In this document: positions 34,080 to 43,212 of the stretch, piece by piece | Layout: the number at the start of each line of letters is the position of its first letter | Position numbering within the stretch: the stretch's first letter is position 1 | Assembly: GCA_024760505.1 (NCBI GenBank) | Contig: CP058931.1 | Coordinates: 1,064,001 to 1,128,000, forward strand | DNA from: Nitrospira sp. | Lineage (GTDB): Bacteria > Nitrospirota > Nitrospiria > Nitrospirales > UBA8639 | DNA: 64,000 nt | Direction of reading: 5' to 3' | Position numbers and translations under genes: made by a program | Notes under the pieces: generated by a model | The model's database searches: none | Seen by the model: the letters and a program-made list of their open reading frames with translations, nothing else | Told to the model about the DNA's origin: nothing

Positions 34080-35549
34080 ATGACCATATCAGTATGGGAT
34101 GAACTGTCTCAGCAGATTGCCGAACTGGATACCCTGGCAGGCATTGGAGGGCTACTGGGTTGGGATCAGCAAGTGACCATGCCTTCAGGGTCGGCAGGGG
34201 GCCGTGCCCAACAAAGTGAGTTAATTGGACGGTTGTATCATGAACAAGCCACATCACCTCGACTGGGTGAACTCATCGAGGCGGTGGCTGTCCTACCTGA
34301 TTCGACTCCGGAGCAACAAGCCGCGGTTCGCAATATGCGCCGAACCTACCGCCGGGCGACTTGTGTGCCGTCGAAACTCGCCAGCAGGATCGCGAAGGCC
34401 AGCGCCAGTGGTGTCGCCGCTTGGGGAGAAGCGAAAAAAGAAAAAAATTATGGTCTATTTGCAGAGAGTCTCCAGACGAATGTGGATTTGGCACTCGAGC
34501 GGGCACAAGCCATTGATTCCAACCGGCATCCCTATGATGTCCTACTTGAAGACTATGATCCCGGGACGACCGTCGAGGATTTACGCCGGATGTTTGGCGC
34601 GCTGCAACAAGGTTTGACTGATATCCGGTGCCAGGCTCTGGACAAAAAAGGATCGGTTGCCTTCAACGATTATTACGATAAGGCCACACAATTGGCGATG
34701 CACCAGGATGTCGTTAAGGCGGTGGGATACGATACGACACGGGGAGCGTTGCACGAGGCGGAGCATCCATTTTCATGCCGGGTGGGCAGCGGGGATGTGC
34801 GTATCGCCACACATGTCCACGAAGAGGATCTGCTCAGCGGGTTGGCGGCCACCATGCATGAACTCGGGCATGCGCTGTACGAGCAAGGTATCCCGGAGGG
34901 ACCTGGTGGATCAGCCGTGTATGCGGCGACGTCAACCGGCATGCATGAATCCCAATCCCGCCTGTGGGAAAACATGATTGGACGATCCCGTGGGTTCTAT
35001 CGGTGGCTACAGCCATTGTTCGCCCGACATTTTCCTGACAAAGACTTTGATCCGGAATTGGTCTTCCTCTCTTCCAACCGCGTGACGTCGGGAAGCATTC
35101 GGATTTTTGCGGAGGAAGTTTCATACAACCTGCATATCATTTTGCGGTTTGAAATGGAGGTCGCTCTGTTGGAGCGACGCATCACGGTTGAGGATGTTCC
35201 AACCGAATGGGCTCGATTGAGTGAGCAATCCCTGGGAGTGCGACCAAAGGATGACGCAGAAGGTGTGCTGCAGGATGCCCACTGGGCGGGTGGGGCCTTT
35301 GGGTATTTCCCGAGTTATACTCTGGGAAATCTCTATGCGGCCTCGCTCTTTGCCGTCTTACGCGAACACTTCCCGGATCTGGAGCACCGCATAGAAGAGG
35401 GAAATTTTGCGACCATTCTGAGTTTTTTGCGGGAACGGATCCATTGCCACCTGCATGAGACCCCCGACCTTTTACGAAAGGCCGTGGGAACCCGTGACCA
35501 TGTTAAAGATTTGGTGAGCTATCTCCGTGAGCGGTATGTCAATCCTTGA
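34080..35549 (+). CDS. M32-family metallocarboxypeptidase (Taq-type)
   Basis: M32 enzymes are zinc carboxypeptidases in the cytoplasm. The 489 residues contain the HExxH motif in MHELGHALYEQG near 260. The downstream STGMHESQSRLWENMIGRS carries the third ligand Glu, and HPFSCRVGSGDVRIATHVHE is typical for the family. N-terminal GWDQQVTMPSGSAGGRAQQS also fits. A Shine-Dalgarno (AGAAGGGA) precedes the start. Confidence 0.93.
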   Translation: MTISVWDELSQQIAELDTLAGIGGLLGWDQQVTMPSGSAGGRAQQSELIGRLYHEQATSPRLGELIEAVAVLPDSTPEQQAAVRNMRRTYRRATCVPSKLASRIAKASASGVAAWGEAKKEKNYGLFAESLQTNVDLALERAQAIDSNRHPYDVLLEDYDPGTTVEDLRRMFGALQQGLTDIRCQALDKKGSVAFNDYYDKATQLAMHQDVVKAVGYDTTRGALHEAEHPFSCRVGSGDVRIATHVHEEDLLSGLAATMHELGHALYEQGIPEGPGGSAVYAATSTGMHESQSRLWENMIGRSRGFYRWLQPLFARHFPDKDFDPELVFLSSNRVTSGSIRIFAEEVSYNLHIILRFEMEVALLERRITVEDVPTEWARLSEQSLGVRPKDDAEGVLQDAHWAGGAFGYFPSYTLGNLYAASLFAVLREHFPDLEHRIEEGNFATILSFLRERIHCHLHETPDLLRKAVGTRDHVKDLVSYLRERYVNP

Positions 35550-35584
35550 ATGTCTTTTCCCCTCATCCATCCTAGGGAAGAGGA

Positions 35585-37051
35585 TTATTCTTTTGATGCT
35601 GAATTCTTGTTTCGAAAATATTGTTTGTCGATTTGGTAGGCATTGAGTTTGCGCAGGAGTGTTCGTCGACTTATTCCGGCCTGATTGGCCGACTCGGCAA
35701 TGCGACCACTATTTTCTGATAGCACGGTTTCCAAATACTCCTTCTCGAGAGTGATGAGGTGTGGCTCGAGGTAGGCCGCCAGGGTGAGGGACGGGTTGAT
35801 GGAGGGAGTGTAATCACCTTGGCTTGGGACAGGTTGATCCACGCTTTCCGTTTCAGGAGCCGGAAGAGCCGGGGAGGATCCGGGGATATCCTGGGAATAC
35901 AATACTTCGGCCAGGTCTTCCGCAGTCAATTCCCGGGTGTGCCCTTTTAACACCAGGCGTTGCGTGAGGTTTTCCAGTTGCCGCACATTGCCTGGCCAAG
36001 ACTGCTCTAAGAGTAGATCCATGAAGGATTGGTGTAATTCCGGACAGTCCATTCCATAGTCCGCACACACGCGTTTCAGAAAATGCCCGAACATATAGAG
36101 GATATCCTCCCGTCTCTCTCGTAACGGGGGCACTTCTAACCGGATAACATCCAACCGGTAAAAGAGGTCTTCCCGAAAAGAGCCGGTTTGGACGGCGTTG
36201 GCCAATGAGGCATTCGTTGCGGCAATGACACGCGCATCAATGGGCACCTCATGATGAGATCCAACCGGTCTCACCGTCTGTTCCTGCAATACCCGCAAAA
36301 GACTGAGTTGGGTTTGAACCGGCATATCCCCAATCTCATCCAGAAGGATTGTTCCGCCATCGGCATACCGAAATAATCCCTGTTTTTGTTGATGGGCCCC
36401 GGTGAAAGCCCCGCGTTCATGGCCGAACAGTTCCGATTCAATAATTTCCGGACTGATCGTGCTGCAATTGACCGCCACAAATCGTCCGGTTCGCCCGGAC
36501 TGCCGGTGAATCGCCCGAGCCAGCAAGTCTTTACCCGTTCCGGTTTCCCCCACAATTAATACGGTGGCGTCAGAACTCGCGGTGCGGGTAATGGTTTCAA
36601 AAATATCCCACATGACTCCGTTACGGCTGAGAATGCCTTCAAAGCTTCCCAGTCTTTTGCGAGTATCACGCAAATCCGGCGTATCCGGAGAAAACTTCTG
36701 ATTGGTCTGAATGGCCTCTATGGCTTGATGAAGTTTTTCATGTGAATCCTCATAAATCACATCCGATGCCCCTTTTTTCAAAACCGAATGGACATAGGCT
36801 GCATCGGCTCCCGGTTTAAATACCAAGACATCAAGATAGGGTCTGTGTTCTTGTATGGTCGTCATCATGTCAAACACCAGGGAGTCTCCAAGGTACTGTC
36901 CATCGAGTATGACCAGGCGTGTCTGAGAACCAATCTCCAAGGTTTTCACATTTTGCGGGGTTTCCAGCCGTACAACTCCAAGACCTTCACGACTTAAGGC
37001 CTTTTCCAGATCCGGGGAACCCATGATTACTATGGAAGACGTTTCTGCCAT
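35585..37051 (-). CDS. sigma-54-dependent response regulator (NtrC type)
   Basis: The 488 residues have an N-terminal receiver-like domain (an Asp sits in RLVILDGQYLGD near 50, but the usual N-terminal acidic pair is missing). A central AAA+ domain with Walker A GETGTGKDLLARAIH, the sigma-54 contact GAFTGA and GGTILLDEIGDM follows. The C terminus is a Fis-type helix-turn-helix (ANQAGISRRTLLRKLN). It activates sigma-54 promoters. The ATG has no Shine-Dalgarno and abuts an inverted repeat, so the message may be leaderless and self-regulated. Confidence 0.9.
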   Translation of the reverse strand: MAETSSIVIMGSPDLEKALSREGLGVVRLETPQNVKTLEIGSQTRLVILDGQYLGDSLVFDMMTTIQEHRPYLDVLVFKPGADAAYVHSVLKKGASDVIYEDSHEKLHQAIEAIQTNQKFSPDTPDLRDTRKRLGSFEGILSRNGVMWDIFETITRTASSDATVLIVGETGTGKDLLARAIHRQSGRTGRFVAVNCSTISPEIIESELFGHERGAFTGAHQQKQGLFRYADGGTILLDEIGDMPVQTQLSLLRVLQEQTVRPVGSHHEVPIDARVIAATNASLANAVQTGSFREDLFYRLDVIRLEVPPLRERREDILYMFGHFLKRVCADYGMDCPELHQSFMDLLLEQSWPGNVRQLENLTQRLVLKGHTRELTAEDLAEVLYSQDIPGSSPALPAPETESVDQPVPSQGDYTPSINPSLTLAAYLEPHLITLEKEYLETVLSENSGRIAESANQAGISRRTLLRKLNAYQIDKQYFRNKNSASKE

Positions 37052-37110
37052 TGAGACAATAGTGTCTCATGATATTTAAATGAGTCAAGTCTGTCCCAAA
37101 TATAGGGACA
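37052..37110. promoter_or_regulatory. inverted-repeat operators and promoter of the sigma-54 activator
   Basis: TGAGACAATAGTGTCTCA (37052-37069) is a 7+7 palindrome directly before the ATG, and TGTCCCAAATATAGGGACA (37092-37110) is a 6+6 palindrome. Both share a TGTCYC half. On the minus strand TTGACT (37088-37083) and CACTAT (37064-37059, spacer 18) could be the promoter, placing the start at the ATG. The first palindrome would cover the -10. Binding by the encoded regulator is inference. Confidence 0.55.
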
Positions 37111-37390
37111 TAACAGTCCCAAAATTCCACAAAATCACAAATATCAATGGGTTAACTGATGGAACAGGTCTTGCGAGGTGTATAGGTATATTGAGGTATG
37201 GATCGAGGAATTTTATCGATTGCCATAAAAAATTACCAAAAAATGAACGGTTTGAATGTTTTGTAGGGGTACTGGTTGTCATTCAATTCGGTGATCGAGC
37301 CAAGACCATTTTGTCTGGTTGCGCTTGAAAACCTGTGCTTAGGCAATGTGAATAGAGTGTGCAGTACCTTCGCATTCGCCCTCGTAAATT

Positions 37391-37489
37391 ACGAAAACGA
37401 AAGGAAGCGTGCCGTTTTCGTCAATAAAACATCTTACAAATCATACACAATGTGAAAATGATCGGTGTGAATAAAGGGATGCTCACACC
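37391..37489 (+). other. two hairpins in the leader before the GNAT gene
   Basis: ACGAAAACG (37391-37399) pairs with CGTTTTCGT (37413-37421), and GGTGTGA (37464-37470) pairs with TCACACC (37483-37489). Both are perfect. Neither is followed by a T run, so they are not plain terminators. The surrounding gap (37111-37596) has no gene; it may be a long 5' leader or the site of a small RNA. Confidence 0.4.
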
Positions 37490-37596
37490 AATTTTCCTCG
37501 GAAAACAACAATAAAAAAATAGGCATTAAATCTCCGGCTCGGCTCCTGAGGAGTAGGAGTCCGTGACACAAATTTTTTAAAAAAGGATCGAACTTC

Positions 37597-38163
37597 ATGA
37601 TGCAAAATCAAACGGAAATTGGGGAACGGCTACATCGAAGAAGCGGAAGGAGAATTATCCATCGAGGCCTGGATATTCAGCCGGCCAAACGTCATGAGAT
37701 GGTTATTGCGGCCAATATCCTCCGGTCTTCTGCCGACTGGTATCGACCCTTTCTTCATGAAAAGGATATGGCGCAGCATGAGGTGGATGAATCCTGGGGG
37801 GAGAGAGAGTTTGAGCGGCGGCAGTTTTACATCGGGCGGGAAGAGCAGGCACCGGTAGGCATCGTGTCTACGCAGTCAGTCGGAGACATGTTTTATATCG
37901 GATATATCTATGTGTATGATCACCAAACCGGCAAAGGGTTTGGCCCTCAATTACTTAATCACGTCCGTGATGTGGCTTGGCGCGAGGGAAAACGCGGCAT
38001 GGTGTTAATTGCCCATCCCAAGGCCTACTGGGCCACGCGCTCCTATCGCCGGTTCGGCTTTGAATGCATTGCGACCACTCGCGACCAGGTCCTAGAGTGG
38101 CGCGGCGGTTGGTTGAAACCCTACTATGAAGAGGGTTTTGAACTGTACCAATACCTGTTCTAG
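37597..38163 (+). CDS. GNAT-family N-acetyltransferase
   Basis: The 188 residues end in a GNAT fold: beta strands IGYIYVYDHQ, the acetyl-CoA loop TGKGFGPQLLNHVRDVAW near 113-130 and the closing YWATRSYRRFGFEC. The N-terminal 50 residues are basic and less conserved. A Shine-Dalgarno (AAGGA) lies before ATGATG. It begins an apparent operon with an ATP-grasp ligase and a papain-like protein, suggesting that it acetylates the product or substrate of the ligase. The actual substrate is unknown. Confidence 0.82.
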   Translation: MMQNQTEIGERLHRRSGRRIIHRGLDIQPAKRHEMVIAANILRSSADWYRPFLHEKDMAQHEVDESWGEREFERRQFYIGREEQAPVGIVSTQSVGDMFYIGYIYVYDHQTGKGFGPQLLNHVRDVAWREGKRGMVLIAHPKAYWATRSYRRFGFECIATTRDQVLEWRGGWLKPYYEEGFELYQYLF

Positions 38164-38281
38164 CACCACTTTCCTCACAAACGAGCGAATCATTATTGCC
38201 GATGGGTTCTTCCATTTGTCTGCTAGCGGCGACAGGATGGAGGAGTTTATTCGATATGTTTCCCCAATAAAGGAGATCTAA

Positions 38282-39529
38282 ATGGAAAAGAAGGTACCAG
38301 TGGTCAAGAAAGCCCGGGTGGGAAAGAGGGCGCCGGTAGCTCTGCTCGGCTATAGCCTGGAAACGATGGAAGCCGCAAAGGAGCACAACATTCCCTTCGT
38401 CGCGGTGGTACCGGAGGGTTTCGATATCGCATTGAAAGAGGATGGGGTTGATGTGGTGACCTGGGACTTTTATGTCCACAACCACAACTCCGACCGACTC
38501 TATGAAAAATTGGTGGAGCGGGGAGTGAGCCATGCGGTGCCGCTGTATGAAGAAACGGTGGAATGGGCCGGGTCCCTTAACACCCGTCTGCTGAAAGATC
38601 CACGTGCTTTCCAACGGGCACTGCTGTTCCGCGACAAGGCCATGATGAAGCGCAATGCGCAAATGAACGGCATTCGAGTCGGGGTGTTTGAAGAGATTCG
38701 CTCGCGGGAGGAAGCTCTCGCGTTTTTTGATGACATCAATGAGGCCAGACTCCGCTTGCAGGAGGAAGCGCCCGAACCGGTTCATCTGAAACCTCTGTCG
38801 GCGGCGGGCAGTGTGGGCCATGTGTTTGTTCGAAGCCGGCAAGACATCGCCTCCCTTCCCGACGATGCCTTTCCGTGTCTGGCCGAAAGCCATTTGGCCG
38901 GGCAGGAATTTTCGGTCGAAGCCTTTATCCATAAGGGAAAAATCGAATTTATGAATATTACCGAGTACGTGCATCTGGGCTATTCCCAGATCGTGCCGGA
39001 AACGCCGAGGCTCAGTAAGCACCGGACAAAGATTCGTAAGGCGATTGAAAAACTTATGAAGGCATTTGGCATCGTTAATGGTATGATTCATCCGGAATAT
39101 TTTTTGGATCAGGAGGGGGAGTTGCATTTTGGGGAGGTAGCGGCCCGTGTTCCCGGCGGCCATATTTTCGAACTCATTCAGCGCGCCCATGGCTTTAATC
39201 CGTATGCGGCTCTGTTGTTATGCTCCGATCCCAATACCTCCAAAACAGAATTAGACCGGTTTTTCCCAAAAGAAAAAGACCATAAAATATTTGCGGCCAA
39301 CTTAATGGTGTATCCTCGGAAAGCCAGCGTTCATCAACTTCAGTTTCCTAAAGAATTGGAAGCCCATCCGTATATGGACCGGCATACCATGTTTGAACCC
39401 GTCACCGCCAAAGTGGCAGAGCGCGTGGGATTCGGTAACCATTATGGAACCGTCTTTTTGGCGGGAGAAGATCCGGAAACTCTGCGTGAGCTCGTCCAGC
39501 GTTATGAGGAGTATGATTTCTATGAGTGA
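38282..39529 (+). CDS. ATP-grasp ligase of unknown substrate
   Basis: ATP-grasp enzymes join a carboxylate to an amine or thiol through an acylphosphate. The 415 residues show a Rossmann-like N-terminal domain (VALLGYSLETMEAAKEHNIP). The nucleotide-binding loop is HLKPLSAAGSVGHVF near 169-183, the hinge CLAESHLAGQEFSVEAFI, and the metal-binding end HPEYFLDQEGELHFGEVAAR with VPGGHIFELI. It overlaps the next gene by 8 bases. Relatives make peptides and peptide-like metabolites, so an amide-bonded product is likely. Confidence 0.85.
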   Translation: MEKKVPVVKKARVGKRAPVALLGYSLETMEAAKEHNIPFVAVVPEGFDIALKEDGVDVVTWDFYVHNHNSDRLYEKLVERGVSHAVPLYEETVEWAGSLNTRLLKDPRAFQRALLFRDKAMMKRNAQMNGIRVGVFEEIRSREEALAFFDDINEARLRLQEEAPEPVHLKPLSAAGSVGHVFVRSRQDIASLPDDAFPCLAESHLAGQEFSVEAFIHKGKIEFMNITEYVHLGYSQIVPETPRLSKHRTKIRKAIEKLMKAFGIVNGMIHPEYFLDQEGELHFGEVAARVPGGHIFELIQRAHGFNPYAALLLCSDPNTSKTELDRFFPKEKDHKIFAANLMVYPRKASVHQLQFPKELEAHPYMDRHTMFEPVTAKVAERVGFGNHYGTVFLAGEDPETLRELVQRYEEYDFYE

Positions 39530-41516
39530 TTCCCCCGAGGGCTCCCCTCAGACTGAATTGCAGGCTGCCACTGCCCGTCAGGAGCAAGCCTTATTACAGG
39601 CCCTTGAGGCCTTGGAACAGGCGCCGCCATTTGTGAAGGCTAAGTACCAGCCAGAGGTCATTCGTCGTGCCACGGATTTGTTTGAAACCGATGCAGGACT
39701 GCAATTTGTGAGAGCACAGGCCCATCGCTTTGACTCCGCTGGGGTCTTTCACGCCGGACCCTGGGAACACCCCGACCGGCTTCTGCCGGGGTTGGTGGGC
39801 GGGGGACTCCGTGCCGAAGGGCAGTATTCGTCATTGGAAATGCTGAGTGAGCTTCGGGTTTTAGCCATTGCAGCAGGTGAATCGCCCCACCCGAAATTTT
39901 CTGCGGAGCAAGCCCTAACCTTTTTACGGACAGTCATGGGGCTTAATCTCGATTTGTTGTATGGCAGTGAGACCGAGGAGTCTCGCCTTCGTCCGAAGGT
40001 CTATGCACGGGCCTACAGAATATTGGCCATGATTAAGCATGAGATTTCCTCGGAAGGGTTGCTGGAACAGGTTCTTGATGACATCGATGCGCGAGTGGCT
40101 CAGCGACCAATTGATGTGAGCCTCACCCTCAAAATGATCGAGCAGGCAGAAAACATCAAGGGGGATCCTGATCCCAAGTTGGCCGCCAGACTCGACCGGT
40201 ACCTCAAGGCCACAGGTCCTCCTACGCCACTGGCCAAGAAAGCGGGCTCTCCCACCAACTATCTCAAGCTTTTGGCCAATGCCACCACACATGAGATAGA
40301 AAATGAGGCCAAGGTCGTTGGAAAATTATTGACTCTGACCGGGTTATCCAGCGAATACCATGTCGCGTTCCTTCAGCATGCCCTCAAACATGAGGCAACC
40401 GGAATCCTGGCGATTGCCTTGGATTTGACCGAAGTCGCCCAGGCCCATATGGAACAATATCGGGAAAAGGTCTTTGAGTTGATGCGCCTGACGATTCATC
40501 CCGCCACCAGTTGGATCATCTATGGATTTCAACAGATGTTGGAGCGGATGCTGCTGGCACGACCAGAGGTCGCTGATGGTCTGACCAAATTGCTTAACCT
40601 TGATTTATGTCCTACTGCCCAACAAGTGACCAAGAAACAGCTGCCTCGGGGGAGCGGCATTACGGCTAATGCGGCCATTGTGGGTGGAGCCATCGCCATG
40701 TTAGGGCAGCCGTTGGGAGTGGGGCAGGGAAACAACCCGACCTGTCAGGGTGCTCGAGCCCTGAGCCTTTGGAGTCTCCATGATCCTGGATATTTGCTCC
40801 AATTGCTGACCAGCGCGGCCCGGGATGACACCGTTGAGTTTATGTTTGAGGGATTGCCGATTTTATCCGGAGAAATTGGAGGAGGAGTCGCGGAAGGGAA
40901 ATTTGATTTGAAGCTCGATCCCGTCTCACGCATTCTGGTGCCCCATCTCGACCGGATTTACGATGAAAAGATGAGGCGCGCGGCCTTACGTGGTGAGGAC
41001 CCACACAAATGGGTGAACCCGGCTTTGTACGGTCGATGGGTGGCGACCAGCCTGGCTTCCATTACGATGGTTAATCAGACCGTTTCCGGGTACGAAGATT
41101 TTTTACGGTTATTTTATGCTACCCATCACCCGTTGTATGACGGAGGTCATGATTTGGTATACCCCAACCCTGTCGGGCTCCTCATTACCAATGTTCACGG
41201 GGTTTTTTTAGGATATCACGCTGTCTCCATCCAGCGTGTGGCCGAGGATGAAGAAGGCAAGGTTCGTGTCTATTTTTTCAATCCCAACAACGAGGGCCGT
41301 CAAAATTGGGGAAGAGGGGTTGAGCCGTCTGTGGTCGGTCACTGGGAAATTCCAGGCGAATCGTCATTACCCTTCGAGCATTTTGCCGCTCATATCTATG
41401 CGTTTCACTATAATCAGATGGAAGTAGGGGACCCCAAGGCCGTTCCGGCCGAAATCATCGCCGAGGTGACAGCCCATGCGAAGGAAGGGTGGGGACAGGC
41501 CTTCACCTGGTTATAA
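39522..41516 (+). CDS. 664-residue protein with a papain-like catalytic set
   Basis: The ATG at 39522 (Shine-Dalgarno GAGGAG, 8-base overlap with the ligase) is chosen over an earlier one lying inside the ligase. Residues 1-390 are mostly helical and unfamiliar. The C-terminal half has Gln402 and Cys408 in GQGNNPTCQGARALS, His566 in LGYHAVSI and Asn587 in YFFNPNNEG. Spacings resemble papain (Gln19, Cys25, His159, Asn175), and Gln-Cys is exactly 6. A cysteine peptidase or acyl/peptidyl transferase is inferred. No name is known to me. Confidence 0.7.
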   Translation: MSDSPEGSPQTELQAATARQEQALLQALEALEQAPPFVKAKYQPEVIRRATDLFETDAGLQFVRAQAHRFDSAGVFHAGPWEHPDRLLPGLVGGGLRAEGQYSSLEMLSELRVLAIAAGESPHPKFSAEQALTFLRTVMGLNLDLLYGSETEESRLRPKVYARAYRILAMIKHEISSEGLLEQVLDDIDARVAQRPIDVSLTLKMIEQAENIKGDPDPKLAARLDRYLKATGPPTPLAKKAGSPTNYLKLLANATTHEIENEAKVVGKLLTLTGLSSEYHVAFLQHALKHEATGILAIALDLTEVAQAHMEQYREKVFELMRLTIHPATSWIIYGFQQMLERMLLARPEVADGLTKLLNLDLCPTAQQVTKKQLPRGSGITANAAIVGGAIAMLGQPLGVGQGNNPTCQGARALSLWSLHDPGYLLQLLTSAARDDTVEFMFEGLPILSGEIGGGVAEGKFDLKLDPVSRILVPHLDRIYDEKMRRAALRGEDPHKWVNPALYGRWVATSLASITMVNQTVSGYEDFLRLFYATHHPLYDGGHDLVYPNPVGLLITNVHGVFLGYHAVSIQRVAEDEEGKVRVYFFNPNNEGRQNWGRGVEPSVVGHWEIPGESSLPFEHFAAHIYAFHYNQMEVGDPKAVPAEIIAEVTAHAKEGWGQAFTWL

Positions 41517-41554
41517 TCCTATGCGCCTTAGAAATTTGGAAGGGGTGGTGGAGT

Positions 41555-41827
41555 ATGTCTTTTTTACAAGTCAGGCAATCGACACTGACAGGGGAACGAC
41601 AGACCTTTATCAGCGCATCAGCCATTGCCTATATCCAAGAACTGAAGCCTGACCAGGATCTTGGTTGGCAAATTGGTGTGGAACCCTCCAGAGCGCTCAT
41701 TTACTTGCATCATAAGCTTGAGCCCATTATTTCCCTCGATAGTTCCGATGACCTTGTGAGGCAGGCAAAGGCCAATACTCGGGGAGTCCGGGTACCCGAA
41801 CAGAAATTAGCTAAAAAGACCAAGTAA
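41555..41827 (+). CDS. small protein following the papain-like gene
   Basis: Not recognised. Started at the ATG at 41555 (weak Shine-Dalgarno GGTGGAG) it has 90 residues: a mixed alpha/beta start (FLQVRQSTLTGERQTFISAS), DSSDDLVRQAKANTRGVRVP and a basic end. It lies 38 bases after the 664-residue protein and is probably co-transcribed; a partner or substrate role is possible but unsupported. Confidence 0.55.
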   Translation: MSFLQVRQSTLTGERQTFISASAIAYIQELKPDQDLGWQIGVEPSRALIYLHHKLEPIISLDSSDDLVRQAKANTRGVRVPEQKLAKKTK

Positions 41828-41909
41828 CATTAGCTTTCCTTAACCTCAGGTTCGTCCCATTACCGAACAACCCCTCTCTGTAGATCGTGGAAATGGCCAT
41901 GGTCCTCTT

Positions 41910-43097
41910 GTGTGGCTCATGGTGACCGGTGCGGTCGCCGGCGGGGTGCTGGGTGCCCTGGCTCCGGAAGCCGCTCGCCATGTGGAAGTCCTGGGTGAAC
42001 TCTGGCTCCGGATGTTGCGGATGCTGGTGGTCCCCTTGATTGTGGCTTCGATTATCCAGGGGGTTGGATCACTGGGTGATATTCGCCTATTGGGTAAATT
42101 GGGAGGAGCGACAGTTACGTATTATTTGATCACCTCAGGTATGGCAATTGTGCTGGGGGTGATTCTGGTCAGTCTCATTAAACCTGGAGTGGGAGCCGAT
42201 ATTGCCGCAGCGGTGGCCCCTACCGGAGTTGCGGCAGCAGTGAACATCGGATGGCTGGATCTCATAAAGGGATTCCTTTCCCCGAATTTATTCGCGTCTG
42301 CTTCACAGGGTGAATTGCTGCCATTGGTAATCTTTTCTCTGGCGTTCGGGGCGGCTCTGACGACGGTCGGTGAAAATGGTACATTGGTGCTCAAGTTTTT
42401 TGAAGGCATATTCGGGGCGATCATGAAGTTGATTCACCTGGTGATGTGGATCGGTCCCATTGGCGTGTTTGGTCTGGTGGCAGGGCGTTTAGCGAGTGGC
42501 GGTGGACTTGACGGTATTGTCGCGCTGTTAGTTGGTTTGGGGTTATTCACGGTTACCGTCCTTCTGGGATTGGCGATCCACGCAGGAATTGTTCTTGGGC
42601 TTATTTTGCATGTGGCCGGTCGACGTCATCCCTTGGCCTATATGCGCGCGCTTGGCGCGGCCCTCACCAGCGCGTTTGCCACGGCAAGTTCGTCTGCGAC
42701 CTTGCCTCTGACCATGGAAGGGGTCGAAAGTGCCGGGGTGAGCAGTCGATCAAGCCGGTTTGTCCTTCCAGTCGGTGCGACGGTCAATATGGATGGATCG
42801 GCGTTATATGAAGCCGTCGCCGCAGTGTTTATCGCCCAAGCCTGGGGGATTGACTTAAGTGGAGAGGCGCTTATTGTCCTGTTTGTGGTGGCGACCGTGT
42901 CTGCCATTGGCGCTGCAGGGATCCCCGAAGCTGGGCTCGTGACGATGGTCGTGGTCTTTCAGGCAGTCGGGCTTCCACTCGAGGGGCTTGGACTCCTCTT
43001 GGCCATTGACTGGTTGATCGATCGGTTTCGGACTGCAGTCAATGTCTGGGGGGATGCCGTGGGTGCCGCCGTAGTCGATCGATATATCACCGCCTAA
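41910..43097 (+). CDS. dicarboxylate/amino acid:cation symporter (DAACS family)
   Basis: This 395-residue transporter of the GltP/DctA fold imports dicarboxylates or acidic amino acids with Na+ or H+. About eight membrane segments and two hairpins are visible. The serine-rich hairpin ATASSSATLPLTMEGVE, NMDGSALYEAVAAVFIAQ and GAAGIPEAGLVTMVVVF match the family signature. The only in-frame starts are GTG (41910) or weaker codons; no stronger upstream start exists. Confidence 0.92.
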   Translation: MWLMVTGAVAGGVLGALAPEAARHVEVLGELWLRMLRMLVVPLIVASIIQGVGSLGDIRLLGKLGGATVTYYLITSGMAIVLGVILVSLIKPGVGADIAAAVAPTGVAAAVNIGWLDLIKGFLSPNLFASASQGELLPLVIFSLAFGAALTTVGENGTLVLKFFEGIFGAIMKLIHLVMWIGPIGVFGLVAGRLASGGGLDGIVALLVGLGLFTVTVLLGLAIHAGIVLGLILHVAGRRHPLAYMRALGAALTSAFATASSSATLPLTMEGVESAGVSSRSSRFVLPVGATVNMDGSALYEAVAAVFIAQAWGIDLSGEALIVLFVVATVSAIGAAGIPEAGLVTMVVVFQAVGLPLEGLGLLLAIDWLIDRFRTAVNVWGDAVGAAVVDRYITA

Positions 43098-43154
43098 CAT
43101 CGAAATCCTTCATCTTCTTGGGTTATTATTCACTTCAACAGTGAGTCCTTGCGG

Positions 43155-43183
43155 TTGAACAAATAGTGAGGGCTCAATAAATG
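43155..43183 (+). promoter_or_regulatory. possible promoter of argG
   Basis: TTGAAC (43155-43160), a 17-base spacer and TAAATG (43178-43183) make a fair sigma-70 match. The leader would be about 24 bases and carries AGGTGA as ribosome site. Confidence 0.4.
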
Positions 43184-43212
43184 TACCCAACCTCATTTTA
43201 GGTGAACACGGC

